A DNA stretch of 64,000 nucleotides from Micropterix aruncella (GCA_944548615.1 OX155950.1:30783691-30847690); one strand, 5' to 3'. Positions 43,609-54,010 are shown, counted from the stretch's first letter. Program-made: numbers and translations. Notes: generated from the sequence alone by a model not told the origin.

Positions 43609-43930
43609 TTAATAATTATAAAATAAATACAAATACAAAATATTACGTAATAGAATAGAAATACACATAAGCACTTCATTGATTGTTTGTAGGTAAGTAT
43701 CCATTAGGTTCGTGATCAACTCTGCTCCGCGCATCTGTAACTGATCATATGGAGACGGTGCGCGCATCAACTCGAGAACAGCGAGTGCTCCGCAGTTTTC
43801 ATTCGAACGTTGAGCGAACATGTCGTCATCAGAATTCATTTTTAAATTTCTCATCCTTCGGATCCCACAGCACTGTATAATTTCGGCAATCCTCGATTAG
43901 AGGTAGACATTTCTCTTCGGCCCACTCCAT
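43609..43930 (-). pseudogene. MADF-domain gene fragment
   Basis: From ATG at 43930 on minus: MEWAEEKCLPLIEDCRNYTV, LWDPKDEKFKNEF, then stop. This is the first helix region of a MADF domain (LIExxRxxxxLWDPxxxxFKN). Right after, the frame breaks; a shifted frame continues NSDDDMFAQRSNENCGALAV to about 43670 with no further MADF residues. It is a different MADF sequence from the one in the Harbinger 3.6 kb to the left. Could be the start of another PIF-type element or of a host MADF gene. Confidence 0.6.
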
Positions 43931-44170
43931 AGCGGTGGATTCGCGTTTACTGAACGCCGAACGTGATGCGCGAGACTTACCCACCAACGTCTCACTTTGC
44001 TCGCGTCGACGAACACACTGCGCTCTACTTTGTGTTCGCAGCGAACAACGAGCGCTCGCCGCGAAGCGTGCAACGTTGCACGCTTATGTGATGTGTTGCT
44101 TACGGTGGTACTTAATAGTTGTATAAGTACTTAATAGTTGTGGAAACGTTCCTTGTGTAACTAAAGTACT
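43931..44170 (-). promoter_or_regulatory. CpG-rich 5' flank of the MADF fragment with a 22-bp palindrome
   Basis: CpG-rich upstream region, with an exact palindrome at 44064-44085 (half-site AAGCGTGCAAC). Three more GCGAG/GCGAA words occur in the same 100 bases. Likely terminus or promoter of the element that carried the MADF gene. Confidence 0.4.
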
Positions 44171-45324
44171 CTTATATATTAATGGTAGATGAGTAGAAAG
44201 TATACTTAATACGTCTAACTGCACTTAGGATTGGCCTTTTTTTGCGAGCTTACGTTATATTTACAACACCTACAACTTCGCCTCGTATCGCGACTGAATG
44301 GGAAACTCCGAAAGACCGACCGCGTACGTGTGTATTGTGTAAGATACGATATATGGTGTTTTAACGCGACTTTTCGCGCGAGCGGATCTTTTTGATATCA
44401 TCAGCTTTTCGGGCATAGAAATAGTAATAAAAGATGGAAAGCTAAAGAGGATTATCGTCCGTTTCGCAAGAATACTGTGTGTATATTATGTGTGCTTTAT
44501 TTAGAACGCGTGAAATCAATAGAAGAAAATTCTGCGAAAACCTTAAGGCTGTGTGAAATGTTGTATTTTCAGACTTATCCCTATTTTTACAACATGATAA
44601 TAATACATTTATTTGAGTTCGAGTCGTTCATTTGTAACATGAATGCTTTATAGTTTTCTTATTTCAGATTTCAATGTATAGAGAAATTGACAATATTAAC
44701 AACTTAAGGACGACGCCCGAGTATGCTCAGGCGGTTTTTATGTGCGAAAATTCCCACACCCGAATTAACTCGGGCAATCTTTAACTGCAGAAAAGATCAC
44801 TCCCGAATGTTTGGTGCGAAAATAAATACGATTCATGGTATGTGGAAGCGAGACAAAAGACAGCTACGATGATTCAAACGAGGTACCACTCCTCCACTAT
44901 ATCCTCCACTATCCCCCCCCCCCCCTCCCTTCCCACCCTGTAACCACACCCCTGGACGGCCAAAAACGCCAATCGGTGGTTGCGGTGGTTAACAGATACG
45001 CGCGTAGCTATTTCAGCCGTCCTCTATAAAGAACAGATATTGAGGAAAGTCCAAATTCAGGAACCCTTTTAATTTCAATCGCATGCATGCGGATAGTTTC
45101 GCTTGAACGGCTGGTCGAAATAGTTGTTTTGCTCGGTGCCGGTGTATTCTCGCTAAATTAAATTTCTGGCGAATCAGATTCCGCAAATGCCGACCTGCGT
45201 TCCTCCGGGAACGCTTCTGTAATTATTATACGTACTCTACATCTGCATTCTTTGGAAGCTTGGAACTATGATATGGCGGCACGTGCCATGGATTGTTTTA
45301 GAAGAGTTAAAACATGGTATTTAA
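44171..45324. other. Unassigned; C-run near 44914
   Basis: Mixed composition. A C homopolymer (44914-44928) followed by CCTCCCTTCCCACCC, and two cCCGAAT-style words at 44759 and 44811. No coding, RNA or named repeat feature recognised. Confidence 0.35.
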
Positions 45325-45420
45325 ATAGATAGATAGATAGATAGATCTTTATTGTATAACTGGAAGTTAGAAGTACAGATGTTTTGATACAAAATAGTTC
45401 TCTAACAGGGCGTACAATTT
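45325..45420 (-). mobile_element. LINE/SINE 3' tail with (GATA)n
   Basis: (TAGA)n at 45326-45344 followed by tctttattgtataactgg: on the minus strand this is a 3' tail ending in a (TCTA)n microsatellite, as seen for several LINE and SINE families. Confidence 0.45.
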
Positions 45421-45474
45421 TAAGTACATGCTTAATAAAACAGAACCTCTCTGTGGTTATTACTTATTATACTT

Positions 45475-45884
45475 TACTTTTCCGGCCCACCAACCGACCA
45501 AAAGGGAAAGTATTGTGAACGCGCAATTTTAGTTTTTTTTGAGATGAAGTCGGAAATATCCACTTTGAGCACCCCTGAAACGATTAGGACTATTTCCAGA
45601 TTGAAATCTGTCTGTGTGTTAGTCTATCTCTAAGCGCCCACACGCTTCATCCGATTGAGCTGAAATTTACCACGCAGGACACAATTTAGTCATAGCAAGA
45701 GTTGAAAAGATTGTGATTGAAATCGGTCCAACAGAGGACATGTATTGTCCACAGAAACAGTGAGTATGTATTCCTCCACGATAGCGCCCAAACGCTTATG
45801 AGTTAAAACTTGGTATGGAGGTAACATTTAGATGGCAAGATTTGAAAAGATTGTGGTTGAAATATTGGATTTAGAGACTTGAAA
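45475..45884 (+). repeat. Family G repeat, copy 5, left part (internally duplicated)
   Basis: CTTTTCCGGCCCACCAACCG starts the copy. GCGCCCACACGCTTCATCCG and AGTTGAAAAGATTGTGATTG follow, then a second TCCTCCACGATAGCGCCCAA at about 45771. It is interrupted at 45885 by the 5S-containing insertion and resumes at 46975 with TTTGGTACACAGATGCATTG. Confidence 0.7.
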
Positions 45885-46974
45885 GGAGAATGCCCATTCG
45901 TCCGTAGCCGCGTTGATAACGGTTCTCCTCGTTGATACCGAAGTTTAGCAGCGTCGGGCGCGGTCAATACTGGGATGGGTGACCGCCTGAGTGTTTGACT
46001 GCGTGACGCTATAAATGCTCACCTAGAAGATGTTATATATAGGCAACAAGGCGGGTTCCACGAAAAGACATCAACATTAAGAGTAAAAAAAAAAAAGTAC
46101 TCTCAAAGAAAAGATTGTATCTTGAAAAAAAATATGAATATAGCAAAAATACATTATAGCAAAAATAAAAACATAATTTCTTAATAAGTTTCATGACTCT
46201 TTGTTTTGGGGTTACTTTTTAAATAAAATATTTGTACTTTTAAACTTCCGGCTAATGTAGTACCTACTCCATTTATTTTATTTGTCAATAATTGTCCCGT
46301 GTGAAGCTACTGAAAAGAAACGTCTTTTTTTCTAATGCGTGCTGTTATGTTAATTATCGATCTAGGTCTACGATATCGATCCCCACATCGATTCTTTTTA
46401 TTCGATGACAAATCCTTATTCACTCGATATAATCAAAAAGTTGTGTTACGAACGTGAATTATACATAAAGAACTATTTATTATTTATTAATCAAGAACTT
46501 TTGAAAATAAACTTTATTTTCACTGTATTTAAGATTTATAATGTACATAAGTGGAAGAAAAATCGATAAAAGTAAAATTGATTGATTATTATTATCGGCA
46601 TGCGTTTGCCCCTAGTCACCTTGATGTGAAATTGATGATTTAAAGGGAGGGAGAATAAAATAAATGAATTAAATAATTAGTTTTTTAGGTATACTATCAA
46701 CCTATACCTAGTAAACTCATCCTAAACCCCCGAAACAACGTTTAAAATAAATAATAGGTTGCATCTGTTATCATTTTTTTAAATATGTGGCTGAACCTAG
46801 CCTCAAAATATATTATTTTATTTTGTTAATATTTCTGAAAAGCGAAAACCGTTTTCGATGTAATTTTCTACAAAGAATCTGATGATCTCACTGAACAGAT
46901 AAAACGCCATTTGATGGAGATACAACTTTTAAAAAAAAGTACATTTGTTCATAAGACTAGAATGGGAATTCTCC
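45885..46974. mobile_element. 1.09-kb insertion with 15-bp inverted ends and a 5S rRNA-like head
   Basis: GGAGAATGCCCATTC at 45885 pairs with the complement of the segment ending at 46974 (GGAGAATTCCCATTC), one mismatch. The insertion splits a family G repeat at gagacttgaaa|tttggtacac, a junction that other copies keep continuous. Bases 45892-46011 are 5S rRNA-like. The remaining ~960 bases are AT-rich without an ORF. No clear target duplication. Confidence 0.6.
45892..46011 (+). pseudogene. 5S rRNA-like sequence (pseudogene or 5S-derived SINE head)
   Basis: About 120 bases collinear with animal 5S rRNA. The internal promoter is well kept: ACCGAAGTTTAGCAGCGTCG then GGCGCGG (box A) and GGATGGGTGACCGCCTG (box C). 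The 5' half (gcccattcgtccgtagccgc) is more changed, and the segment before GCGTGACGCT differs from the usual GGGAACACC. No T-run terminator follows; sequence continues ataaatgctcacc. A functional gene is therefore unlikely; a 5S-derived SINE head fits better. Confidence 0.8.
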
Positions 46975-47215
46975 TTTGGTACACAGATGCATTGTTAGGC
47001 CGAAACCATAATATGAACTTTTGGTTGGAATATCTCATATACAAGCTACACTTATAATATCTAAATTCCACAATACATTTTAATCAAATAATACCGCCAT
47101 TTGTTGGCGCTTGGCCAAACCGGCCCTTAGCTGAGAAGCGGACCGCGCCGCCCGAGCCGGTTGAGCGCGAACCCAACGGGATTCGTGTCCGCTGGCCGAG
47201 AGGGCGCTCATAGAT
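46975..47215 (+). repeat. Family G repeat, copy 5, right part
   Basis: Continues copy 5 after the insertion: GGTTGGAATATCTCATATAC, then CGCCATTTGTTGGCGCTTGG and a GC-rich end (CGGACCGCGCCGCC, GCTGGCCGAGAGGGC) shared with 54455-54550 only, so these two form a subfamily. Confidence 0.65.
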
Positions 47216-47285
47216 TACAGTGGTATCTTGGTAATCCGGCAGGGCGCTGGCGCGATATCTGCCGGATTACCAAGATACCACTGTA
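47216..47285. mobile_element. 70-bp perfect hairpin: minimal pogo/Tigger-like MITE
   Basis: Arms 47216-47242 and 47259-47285 are perfect complements over 27 bases, each starting TACAGTGGTATCTTGGTAAT. The loop is 16 bases. CAGTGG starts and TA on both sides match the ends of pogo/Tigger-type Tc1/mariner elements. It is essentially two TIRs with almost nothing between. It sits at the end of the family G copy. Confidence 0.75.
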
Positions 47286-47539
47286 TTTGGTAGCTTATTA
47301 TAGAACTTAAGCGCCCCGGCTATAAGACTTGTTGCCTGCGTACGAGTGCGTTGGACAATCGATCGAATAAAAAATGTATGTATGTAATACGCTCTCCGCT
47401 GTATCGATCTCTTTTCCGTCTGCTGCGCCCCATACAGCAATGCCACGGTTTCCAATCTCCAATTTATCAAGCGGCTGCTCGTTATATTTGGTTCGCATGC
47501 GGAGTGGAGCGCTCCGCCGCCCCACAGTGATTCATCTAC
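47286..47539. other. Unassigned, moderately GC-rich
   Basis: Open frames on both strands are short. A minus frame with RTRTQATSLIAGALKFYNKL (47290-47350) resembles the C-terminus of LINE ORFs (…FYNKLP), suggesting a small LINE remnant. Confidence 0.35.
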
Positions 47540-47654
47540 TAGTACATGCTAGCGGGACACAAGTCATTTCTCAGTTAACAATGTACTACATTTCCAGGTA
47601 ATAAAGGATAGACGGAAACCGCGAAAAGGTATATTTCAGTTTCCTAGTGAATTA

Positions 47655-47703
47655 ATGGGAAATTTAATTAGCAGTGAAAGTTACGGTCTGCTACAAATCA
47701 GCG
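47655..47703 (+). CDS. Possible start exon, copy 1: MGNLISSESYGLLQIS, myristoylation-like
   Basis: Acceptor-like aaaggtatatttcag (to 47639), short leader, ATG at 47655, 16 codons plus one base, then a strong donor GCG|gtgagtc. MGNLIS fits the N-myristoylation consensus (Gly2, Ser6). No downstream exon could be identified. The second unit has the same exon with two amino-acid changes. May equally be non-coding. Confidence 0.3.
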
Positions 47704-49024
47704 GTGAGTCTAATACCAGTGTTGTGTTAAAATAGTTCTTTATGGATCGTTAAAATCAAGGTATGAGCCTTAGACTGAGAGAAAAAACTTTGCATAAATT
47801 AAAACATATTTTTGTAATAACCGTAAAAACTAAATTAAAGTAAAAAAAACAAAGTTTTTCTAGAATGACTACATATTTACAATTTTTACTTAGGCATTGT
47901 ATTTTCTTATTGTAATGCCGAGAAATCAAAATTAGTAAATGTAGAATATTACATAAAATAGCAATATACACATTAATCTTTAATTTCGACGAAAGTTTAG
48001 TATTTTTAAATAGTAATTTCAAGTAATCGGTTTTGTAAATGTAAACAATCATATAACTTAGTGATTATTAGTTAATCCCACAAAACTGTTTCGTAAATTG
48101 ATGTCTAGTAATTGATGACGTAACACCGATGACAAGGAACTACTGATTACGAAAAAAAGTTTGTATTTTTTACCAATATCGTTTTGCAATTTTTGCAAAA
48201 TCTGTATGACGTAATATCCAACGACAAGAACTTTAGTATTTCCCAGAAAGAGTTGTCTTACGCAGTTGCTAACTATTAGTTTGAAATATTATTTACAAAA
48301 GTTTTGTAATTCCCAAGATGTTTTGTAGTTACAAGCAAAGTCCATTAATTATTGCAGTGTTTACAAGAGTTTGTCAACAAGAGTTTTATGAATATTATTA
48401 CAATGTTATAATTTTTATTACGCGCAACTAATTCTGACAAAAGTTTTGTAATATCCAGTGTATTGAAAAGCACTGGCTGCTTGCCTGTGCTTTCTCGATT
48501 CGAGCGTTCCCGCCCGCTTCCCGGCTAAATATATTTAAACATAATTTTATCTGTAATTTATTATAAGCTTGATTGTTTTATTAGGTTTAGAAAGAATTAA
48601 ATTTAATTGAAAAAACACATTTCTCCAAATAAATTGGACATTCTAAAATGAATACCGAAAACCACAAGTCCATTTTTTTGTGCTGTCGGGTCGTTCGTTA
48701 TCGTATATTACAGAAAAACTGAGGTTAGAGAGCGAAAATAGGCGATGACTATAATAATTTAGGGATTTGTTTTTTTTTTTCAATATTTGATAAAAGGAAG
48801 TTTCTCAAAAAAAGGCTAATTAAAAATACTATATAATCATGTAGTAGTCGACAAATTTCAAATAAAAAAATTTAAGTTAACAGTTTGGTAATAAAATCAA
48901 AAATACGTTTTAGTACATGCTAGCGGGACACAAGTCATTTCTCAGTTAACAATGTACTACATTTCCAGGTAATAAAGATAGTCGGAAACCCCGAAAAGGT
49001 ATATTTCAGTTTCCTTCTGAATTT

Positions 49025-49073
49025 ATGGGAAATATAATTAGCAGTGAAAGTTACAGTCTGCTACAAATCAGCG
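49025..49073 (+). CDS. Possible start exon, copy 2: MGNIISSESYSLLQIS, myristoylation-like
   Basis: Duplicate of the exon at 47655, with acceptor (to 49009), ATG, frame and gtgagt donor all retained. Differences give Leu4 to Ile and Gly11 to Ser. Gly2 and Ser6 are unchanged. Same caveats. Confidence 0.3.
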
Positions 49074-49470
49074 GTGAGTCTAATACCAGTGTTGTGTTAA
49101 AATTATCAAGGTATGAGCCTTATTTAAACACAATTTTATCCGTAATTTATTATAAGCTTAATTGTTTTATTAGGTTTAGAAATAATTAAATTTAATTGAT
49201 AAAATACATTTCTCTAAATAAATTGGACATTCTAAAATGAATACCGAAAACCACTGGTCCATTTTTTTGTGTTGTCGGATCGTTCGTTATCGTATATTAC
49301 AGAAATAAACTGATGTTAATAATTTAGGGATTTGAATTTTTTCGATATTTGGAAAAGTTTCTCCAAAAATAGCTAATTAACATTAGGTACTATATAATCA
49401 CGTAGTCGATACATTTCAAATAAAATATTTTAAGTTAACAGTTGGTAGTAAAATAACAAAAAACGTTTAT

Positions 49471-50264
49471 AAGGTCTTCTATAAAAAACAATTGCTGAAA
49501 AATTTCTGATTGGATTTTGTCGTCTATTACGATATTAATAAAGGCCAACTTGATGCAAGTCACAGTATACTAGACAGTAGCTGCTCTTAGAACGAAATTG
49601 AAACCAAAGCGAATACGCCACGAGTCGTAAGGGCTCGAATATGGCCGCCAGACATCCGCTACTCTGCCCACGGGGTTATGCAAACGTTCGATTAACTGTT
49701 GCCAGCCTTTACCTGCGTGTAACGCTAACCAAAGGCGTTGGTCGAGACCTACCCCTCTGACCACATTCCTCGCACCCTCTTCCCGCAATGCCCTGTAGCT
49801 TGAGAGTAAACCTACTGTTTGGTATAGGTACTGTGTCCAAGTGATGCACCATTGGTGGCACATAGCTCACATAGTACATATAGCTCATTGGGTTGACTAA
49901 GAACGAACATTGAGAAAAGAAGAAATCTGAAAGAAAAGAAGACTTTGTAGAGTTGTGAAGTCCCATGGTATTAATTGAAAATTTGCAGACTCTACAGACT
50001 ATAATCTTGAAAATGCCATAACTGAATATTTGTATTATTGTAATACCGCTAGGTTCGTTATTGTTTTCGCTGTAGTTTAATTATTATGTAATGCAACACC
50101 ATATATTTTTAATAGTTAGTTATAGTATTATATATTTTTTTTATAATATAAAATATCGTATTAACGAATAAGATATATAAGAAAAATGTAGTAGTAAGTA
50201 TATAAATATTAAACAAAGTCAAGTAATATTAAATTAAATAATTAATGATTGACTGATAGATATC
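49471..50264. other. Unassigned; GC-balanced open segment at 49570-49863
   Basis: Minus frame 49570-49863 (GWQQLIERLHNPVGRVADVW) is open for 97 codons, and the DNA is less AT-rich than its flanks. I do not recognise a family; a retroelement remnant is likely. The rest is AT-rich. Confidence 0.35.
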
Positions 50265-50372
50265 GCTATAGCGACCATTTGTGCATACATTGTCTTTTTC
50301 TATAAAACCAGTGTAATATTCATTAAGTAATGTTTTTATAGCACAATAAAGTCATTTTATTCTATTAATCAT
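50265..50372 (+). mobile_element. LINE/SINE 3' tail, inverted twin of 10259-10398
   Basis: ATATCGCTATAGCGACCATT, GTCTTTTTCTATAAAACCAG, AATATTCATTAAGTAATGTT, TTATAGCACAATAAAGTCAT: each block occurs in reverse complement at 10280-10398. Ends with an AATAAA signal and ttttattctat. Confidence 0.7.
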
Positions 50373-51339
50373 AGTGAAAAGTTTTATCGGAAAAAATACA
50401 ACAAAGCGTTTATATTTTTTTTATTTATACTGAGGGCTCAAACATAAATACGTAATGAAATACATTGGACCGCTGAAATGCACTAAAGGAATCACTGTGC
50501 GCCCGGCGCCCGCTACACTTTGTTGAATCAACCACCCGTTCTCTCGGAATGCTATTTCATCTCGAAAAAATATCACATTTCATCGTGCAGCCTAGGCTCA
50601 GCGCGGGCCATATTTCTCGTTCCGCCCCATACGCCATATGCTCCTTATTGTAAATAGGATATACTGAATGAGAATTGTATTGTGAAGATGAAGAATTATA
50701 ACTATTTTGTAAGTTTGTATTTTTTATGTAAATTTTTTTAGTTTGTTATATATTTTTAAATTTTTTGTCTTTTATATAATCTTTTAAATAGTTTTACTTT
50801 GTTTTTTCTTTAAATTTACCAAAAAAAAAATAGGATAATTTAAAAGAATAGTCTTTTTCTATTGTACCTACTGTATATGAGGGGGGTTATCCACGTCGCC
50901 GTCTGCTCGGCAAATTTCGCGTAAAACGAACAATAGATGTGCGGTTACATGTTTCTCTCGTTTATTTCCCACCCCGCACAAATGAATTCTTTCTCCACAT
51001 GGCCTCTATCTGAGTTTTTGATAATAATTTAAAATCCAAGACTATCGCAATTGTTTGCGAATATAAACAAGATAAAACGTATTTACCGTGTGGCGTTTGT
51101 AGTACCGACGCGATATTTCGGCGATATTGCAACCGCCGTTATCCAAGGGAGACTGATATGCTGTCAATTGTTATCCATTACTACATCTGTTATACGCAGA
51201 TAATAACTGTGGAAGGGGAAGAGCAGCGGCGGGGTGAACATCCATGAAGGGTGCAGGGGTACACGCGGTGAAAGAATTCCTGGGTCATCTAAACCACATA
51301 CAAACAAAAATTAGATCAATGAAGTAGAAAAGTACGGAT
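50373..51339. other. AT-rich; Penelope-type terminal motif at 51110-51165
   Basis: GTAGTACCGACGCGATATTT, cggcgatattgcaaccgccg is the inverted relative of 31395-31430 and may be the terminal repeat of the Penelope-like remnant that follows. The rest shows nothing recognisable. Confidence 0.4.
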
Positions 51340-51650
51340 CTTTTTTTTTTATGTCAAGAAGTGACAATACTCTCAGACATACGGTACACTGTGGGTTAGC
51401 TTACGCTGGACGAACGAAACGGTCCATAGCCACTCGACTGATGGAACAAATCAAGGCTGTTTCATCAGTCGAGTAAACGTTTAGCAAGAAAAATCGGCGA
51501 CTTGCGAACACATATTGGATAGCAGAACTAAACACTGGGTGCAGTTTCAAAATCCCATTGTCCTATCCGAAAAACAATTTTACTCTCCCCGCATGGACCG
51601 GGAAGCCATTGAAATAAGAAGAACCCCGAACTTCAATTAGAACCCACGCA
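51340..51650 (+). pseudogene. Penelope-like element, GIY-YIG endonuclease remnant
   Basis: Across frames: GLAYAGRTKRSIATRLMEQI, then after a break THIG..., VLSEKQFYSPRMDREAIEIR and RTPNFN-stop-NPR. The order (G)LxYxGxTKRSIxxRLxEH...REAIEIxxxPxNFN is that of the C-terminal GIY-YIG endonuclease of Penelope-like retroelements. Frameshifted and short; not functional. Confidence 0.65.
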
Positions 51651-51989
51651 CACTGGGCAAAAGAGCCTATTTACGGCGACAAAAATGTTTTTATGATAAC
51701 TAATAACAGGAAGCATTTTGAATATTAAGAAATTTGATTACTGATCATTTAATTGTATGTTTAAGTACTTTAAGCCTTTACAAATTAAAAAGTATTGCTA
51801 TGTTTCTTATGTGTGTGTATGATTTTATTCAAAATAAAAATTTATAAAATTATATTGAAAATAAGATAAAATTAAACTAATTAAATATACTGGAATCACT
51901 TTGTTCTTCGTTATCGTCAACTTCTTGATCAATAGCCATTTCTGGAGAAATATTTTCTAGATATTAGGCAATTGTAATCATTGTCAACA
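51651..51989. other. AT-rich, no feature
   Basis: Nothing recognised; 51905-51960 encodes an acidic run on the minus strand that may be the tail of the Transib-like ORF. Confidence 0.35.
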
Positions 51990-52640
51990 CTTGATTACTG
52001 AATGTATTATTGTTCTTTCGTTGTTGATGCCGCTTCGAAGTTCGAAGTAATCAGAGAATCCGAATTAATTAGCATCCAATAAATAATATCTGTGTTATTA
52101 GTATCTTTTCTACTGGTTTTTCTTGAGTGAAATAGCCTAACATTTTTGTAGTCTTTCTGGCTAATGTCCAAAACATCCTCTGAGAGCTGGCCTACAGACA
52201 ATGGCAAAGAAGCTATAACGTCGCTGCCATGGATGAGTAGCTTATGCATAGAAGCACTCATTTTATACCATCCATATAGTTGGATACAAAGCTTAGCTGT
52301 TTCTAGACCGTAAGCTTTACAAGTTTCTATTTTAATATAATGGCAACTTGAAATCGCAACCAAGATATTGGCAAATCTGCTGATAACATTTTTGTCCAGG
52401 CCTGTTATTTCAGCTGAAGCCGTTAGGTTTGCGAAAAAAAATTCTAGCGTTGTATGCACGACGGATTTGCGAAGCGAGCAAGTTGGTTTGACTTGAGATA
52501 TAACATTGTATGCTGGGTACAAAGATGCTCCTCGTGATTTTGCCCCTCTTTGACTTTTTTATAATCTCCCTTACTTAGGCTTGTTTCAACTAAGGGAGCC
52601 AATGCTTCTTCTGGCGTAAACGCAGTGAACGTAGAATTGA
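51990..52640 (-). pseudogene. Transib-like (RAG1-related) transposase, C-terminal remnant
   Basis: Minus strand: ALAPLVETSLSKGDYKKVKE, then after a frameshift near 52510 EEHLYPAYNVISQVKPTC in the other frame, SAEITGLDKNVISRFANILV, YGWYKMSASMHKLLIHGSDV, IASLPLSVGQLSEDVLDISQ, KDYKNVRLFHSRKTSR. The layout HKxLxHGxxxI...G.xSE...xNKxxRxxRxxxxRKxSR corresponds to the end of Transib transposase and of RAG1 (HKTLAHVPEII...SEGNESGNKLFRRFR), with the catalytic Glu at QLSED. The N-terminal Asp residues are missing and there is a frameshift. Confidence 0.6.
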
Positions 52641-52870
52641 ATTGCTGATCCATTGCTGATCTATTGTGTTCGTCACCTACGATAGTTCTGCGCTAAGCCT
52701 CGTGTCATCAAGGAACCGCAACAGGCTTTTGGCGCCAGATTGTTTAACCGCTGATGCGAGTGTGGCATCAGCGGGCCACACTTGCACATGAGGTGCAGGG
52801 GAGTTTCCTCCGCCCCTTGGAAGACTCGGAGCTTGAGGATGTCTATCTGGTAACCTATAACTCAAGCGTA
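52641..52870 (-). mobile_element. LINE 3' end fragment, inverted relative of 53709-54010
   Basis: Minus strand: FQGAEETPLHLMCKCGPLM-like sequence, then GAKSLLRFLDDTRLSAELS and stop, then gtgacgaacacaatagatca. The ending (GCGAACACAATAGATCAGCA) is identical to that at 53990-54005. Frames are broken. Confidence 0.7.
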
Positions 52871-53708
52871 TATCACAAGTGTTGCGTTTTGCTACACAAA
52901 ATTAAAATTTAAATGACAAAATAAACTGAACATTTCTAGTGTTCACTTTATAAAAAAATAGTTTAAAAAATCTAATATTAAAATAAAATAAAAACATAGG
53001 GGGAAGGAAGGAGATGAAGGAGACTTGTTTACAATACCAATAAAAATAAGCGATAGCCGGATGTCCTGCGCTGGTATATTAAAAAAACTCAACCATATTT
53101 TAAAATTCAGAACTTGTAAAAAATCAATTTTAATAACAGGTATCTAGTTGTATTAAATAGAAAGGCTTAAACAATCTTACTATCAATTATAATATAGTAA
53201 ATTATGACACAGAGAACTAACCGACACAAGCTGTGTAGGTCATACAAACGATTTATTCTTCGCTTTTTCACTGACAATACCGCATCCATCTATCATGGTA
53301 AACGTTCCCAGTTCTCGCTTCTGTAATATTCTAAATTGTAAGTTCCCATCCGTCAAACTGTCTAGTAGTTACATTTACAAGGGGTACCGTTCGCTAACTA
53401 ATATTGGCTACATTAATTATCTTTCGCACTTTATGTTACAGTTACAGCCCTTACTGCACTGGTAAATTCGCTTATTCTCACCACTTTAAAACATTTGTTG
53501 AAAAACAAAGCATATTTAATCGCAGACTCTATTTTCAAAGACGAATAACGTTTTAAATTAACTGAAGCACCCAGACTACAAGTTATTAAGTAAAATTCAG
53601 CATTTTTTCCCCGATTTTTATGTTTTGTAGAAGAGTTATGCTGAGAAACTGACGAAATCGTAAAAAATAACCCCTTTAGAGGATTTATGAACTTATTAAC
53701 ATACGAGT
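52871..53708. other. AT-rich spacer between inverted LINE fragments
   Basis: No coding feature or RNA gene recognised. Confidence 0.35.
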
Positions 53709-54010
53709 ATGCATTTACAACTGGTGAGGGCGCTCACGGGGCATTGTGGTCTGAACAAACACATGTTCAACCTCAAGATCCGAGACACAAAAATGTGCAG
53801 GATCTGTCAAGGGGCAGAGGAAACTCCCCTGCACCTCATGTGCGAGTGTGGCCCGCTGATGCGTAAAAGATACACCCACATGGGTAGTCATTACCTCCAA
53901 CCTGAGGAGGTAAAACAATTCGGCACCAAAAGCTTGTTGCGGTTGTTAAATGACACGAGGCTTAGCGCAGAAATATAAGTAGGTGGCGAACACAATAGAT
54001 CAGCAATGGT
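53709..54010 (+). mobile_element. LINE 3' end fragment with CCHC-type knuckle
   Basis: 89-codon frame: LVRALTGHCGLNKHMFNLKI, RDTKMCRICQGAEETPLHLM, CECGPLMRKRYTHMG, KSLLRLLNDTRLSAEI, stop. LxTGHxxLxxHxxxL then CxxC(x)7HxxxC is the C-terminal RNase H/zinc-knuckle end of R1/jockey-group LINEs. Confidence 0.8.

Larger units (their letters stand above)
47540..49470 (+). repeat. Tandem duplication, ~570-bp unit; first copy split by ~760 bp
   Basis: Segment A (47540-47772) and A' (48912-49115) both start TAGTACATGCTAGCGGGACA. Segment B (48530-48911) and B' (49116-49470) both contain AGCTTGATTGTTTTATTAGG-type sequence and AATTGGACATTCTAAAATGA. Order A, extra ~760 bp, B, A', B'. The joint caaggtatgagcctta|tttaaaca is continuous in the second unit but opened in the first, so the extra DNA is an insertion into unit 1 (or a deletion from unit 2). 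The extra DNA repeats motifs such as ttttgtaat and (t/a)gacgtaa. Confidence 0.8.

Noticed and set aside
45892..46011. Functional 5S rRNA gene
   Set aside because: The 5' half is changed, the GGGAACACC region is altered and there is no T-run terminator.
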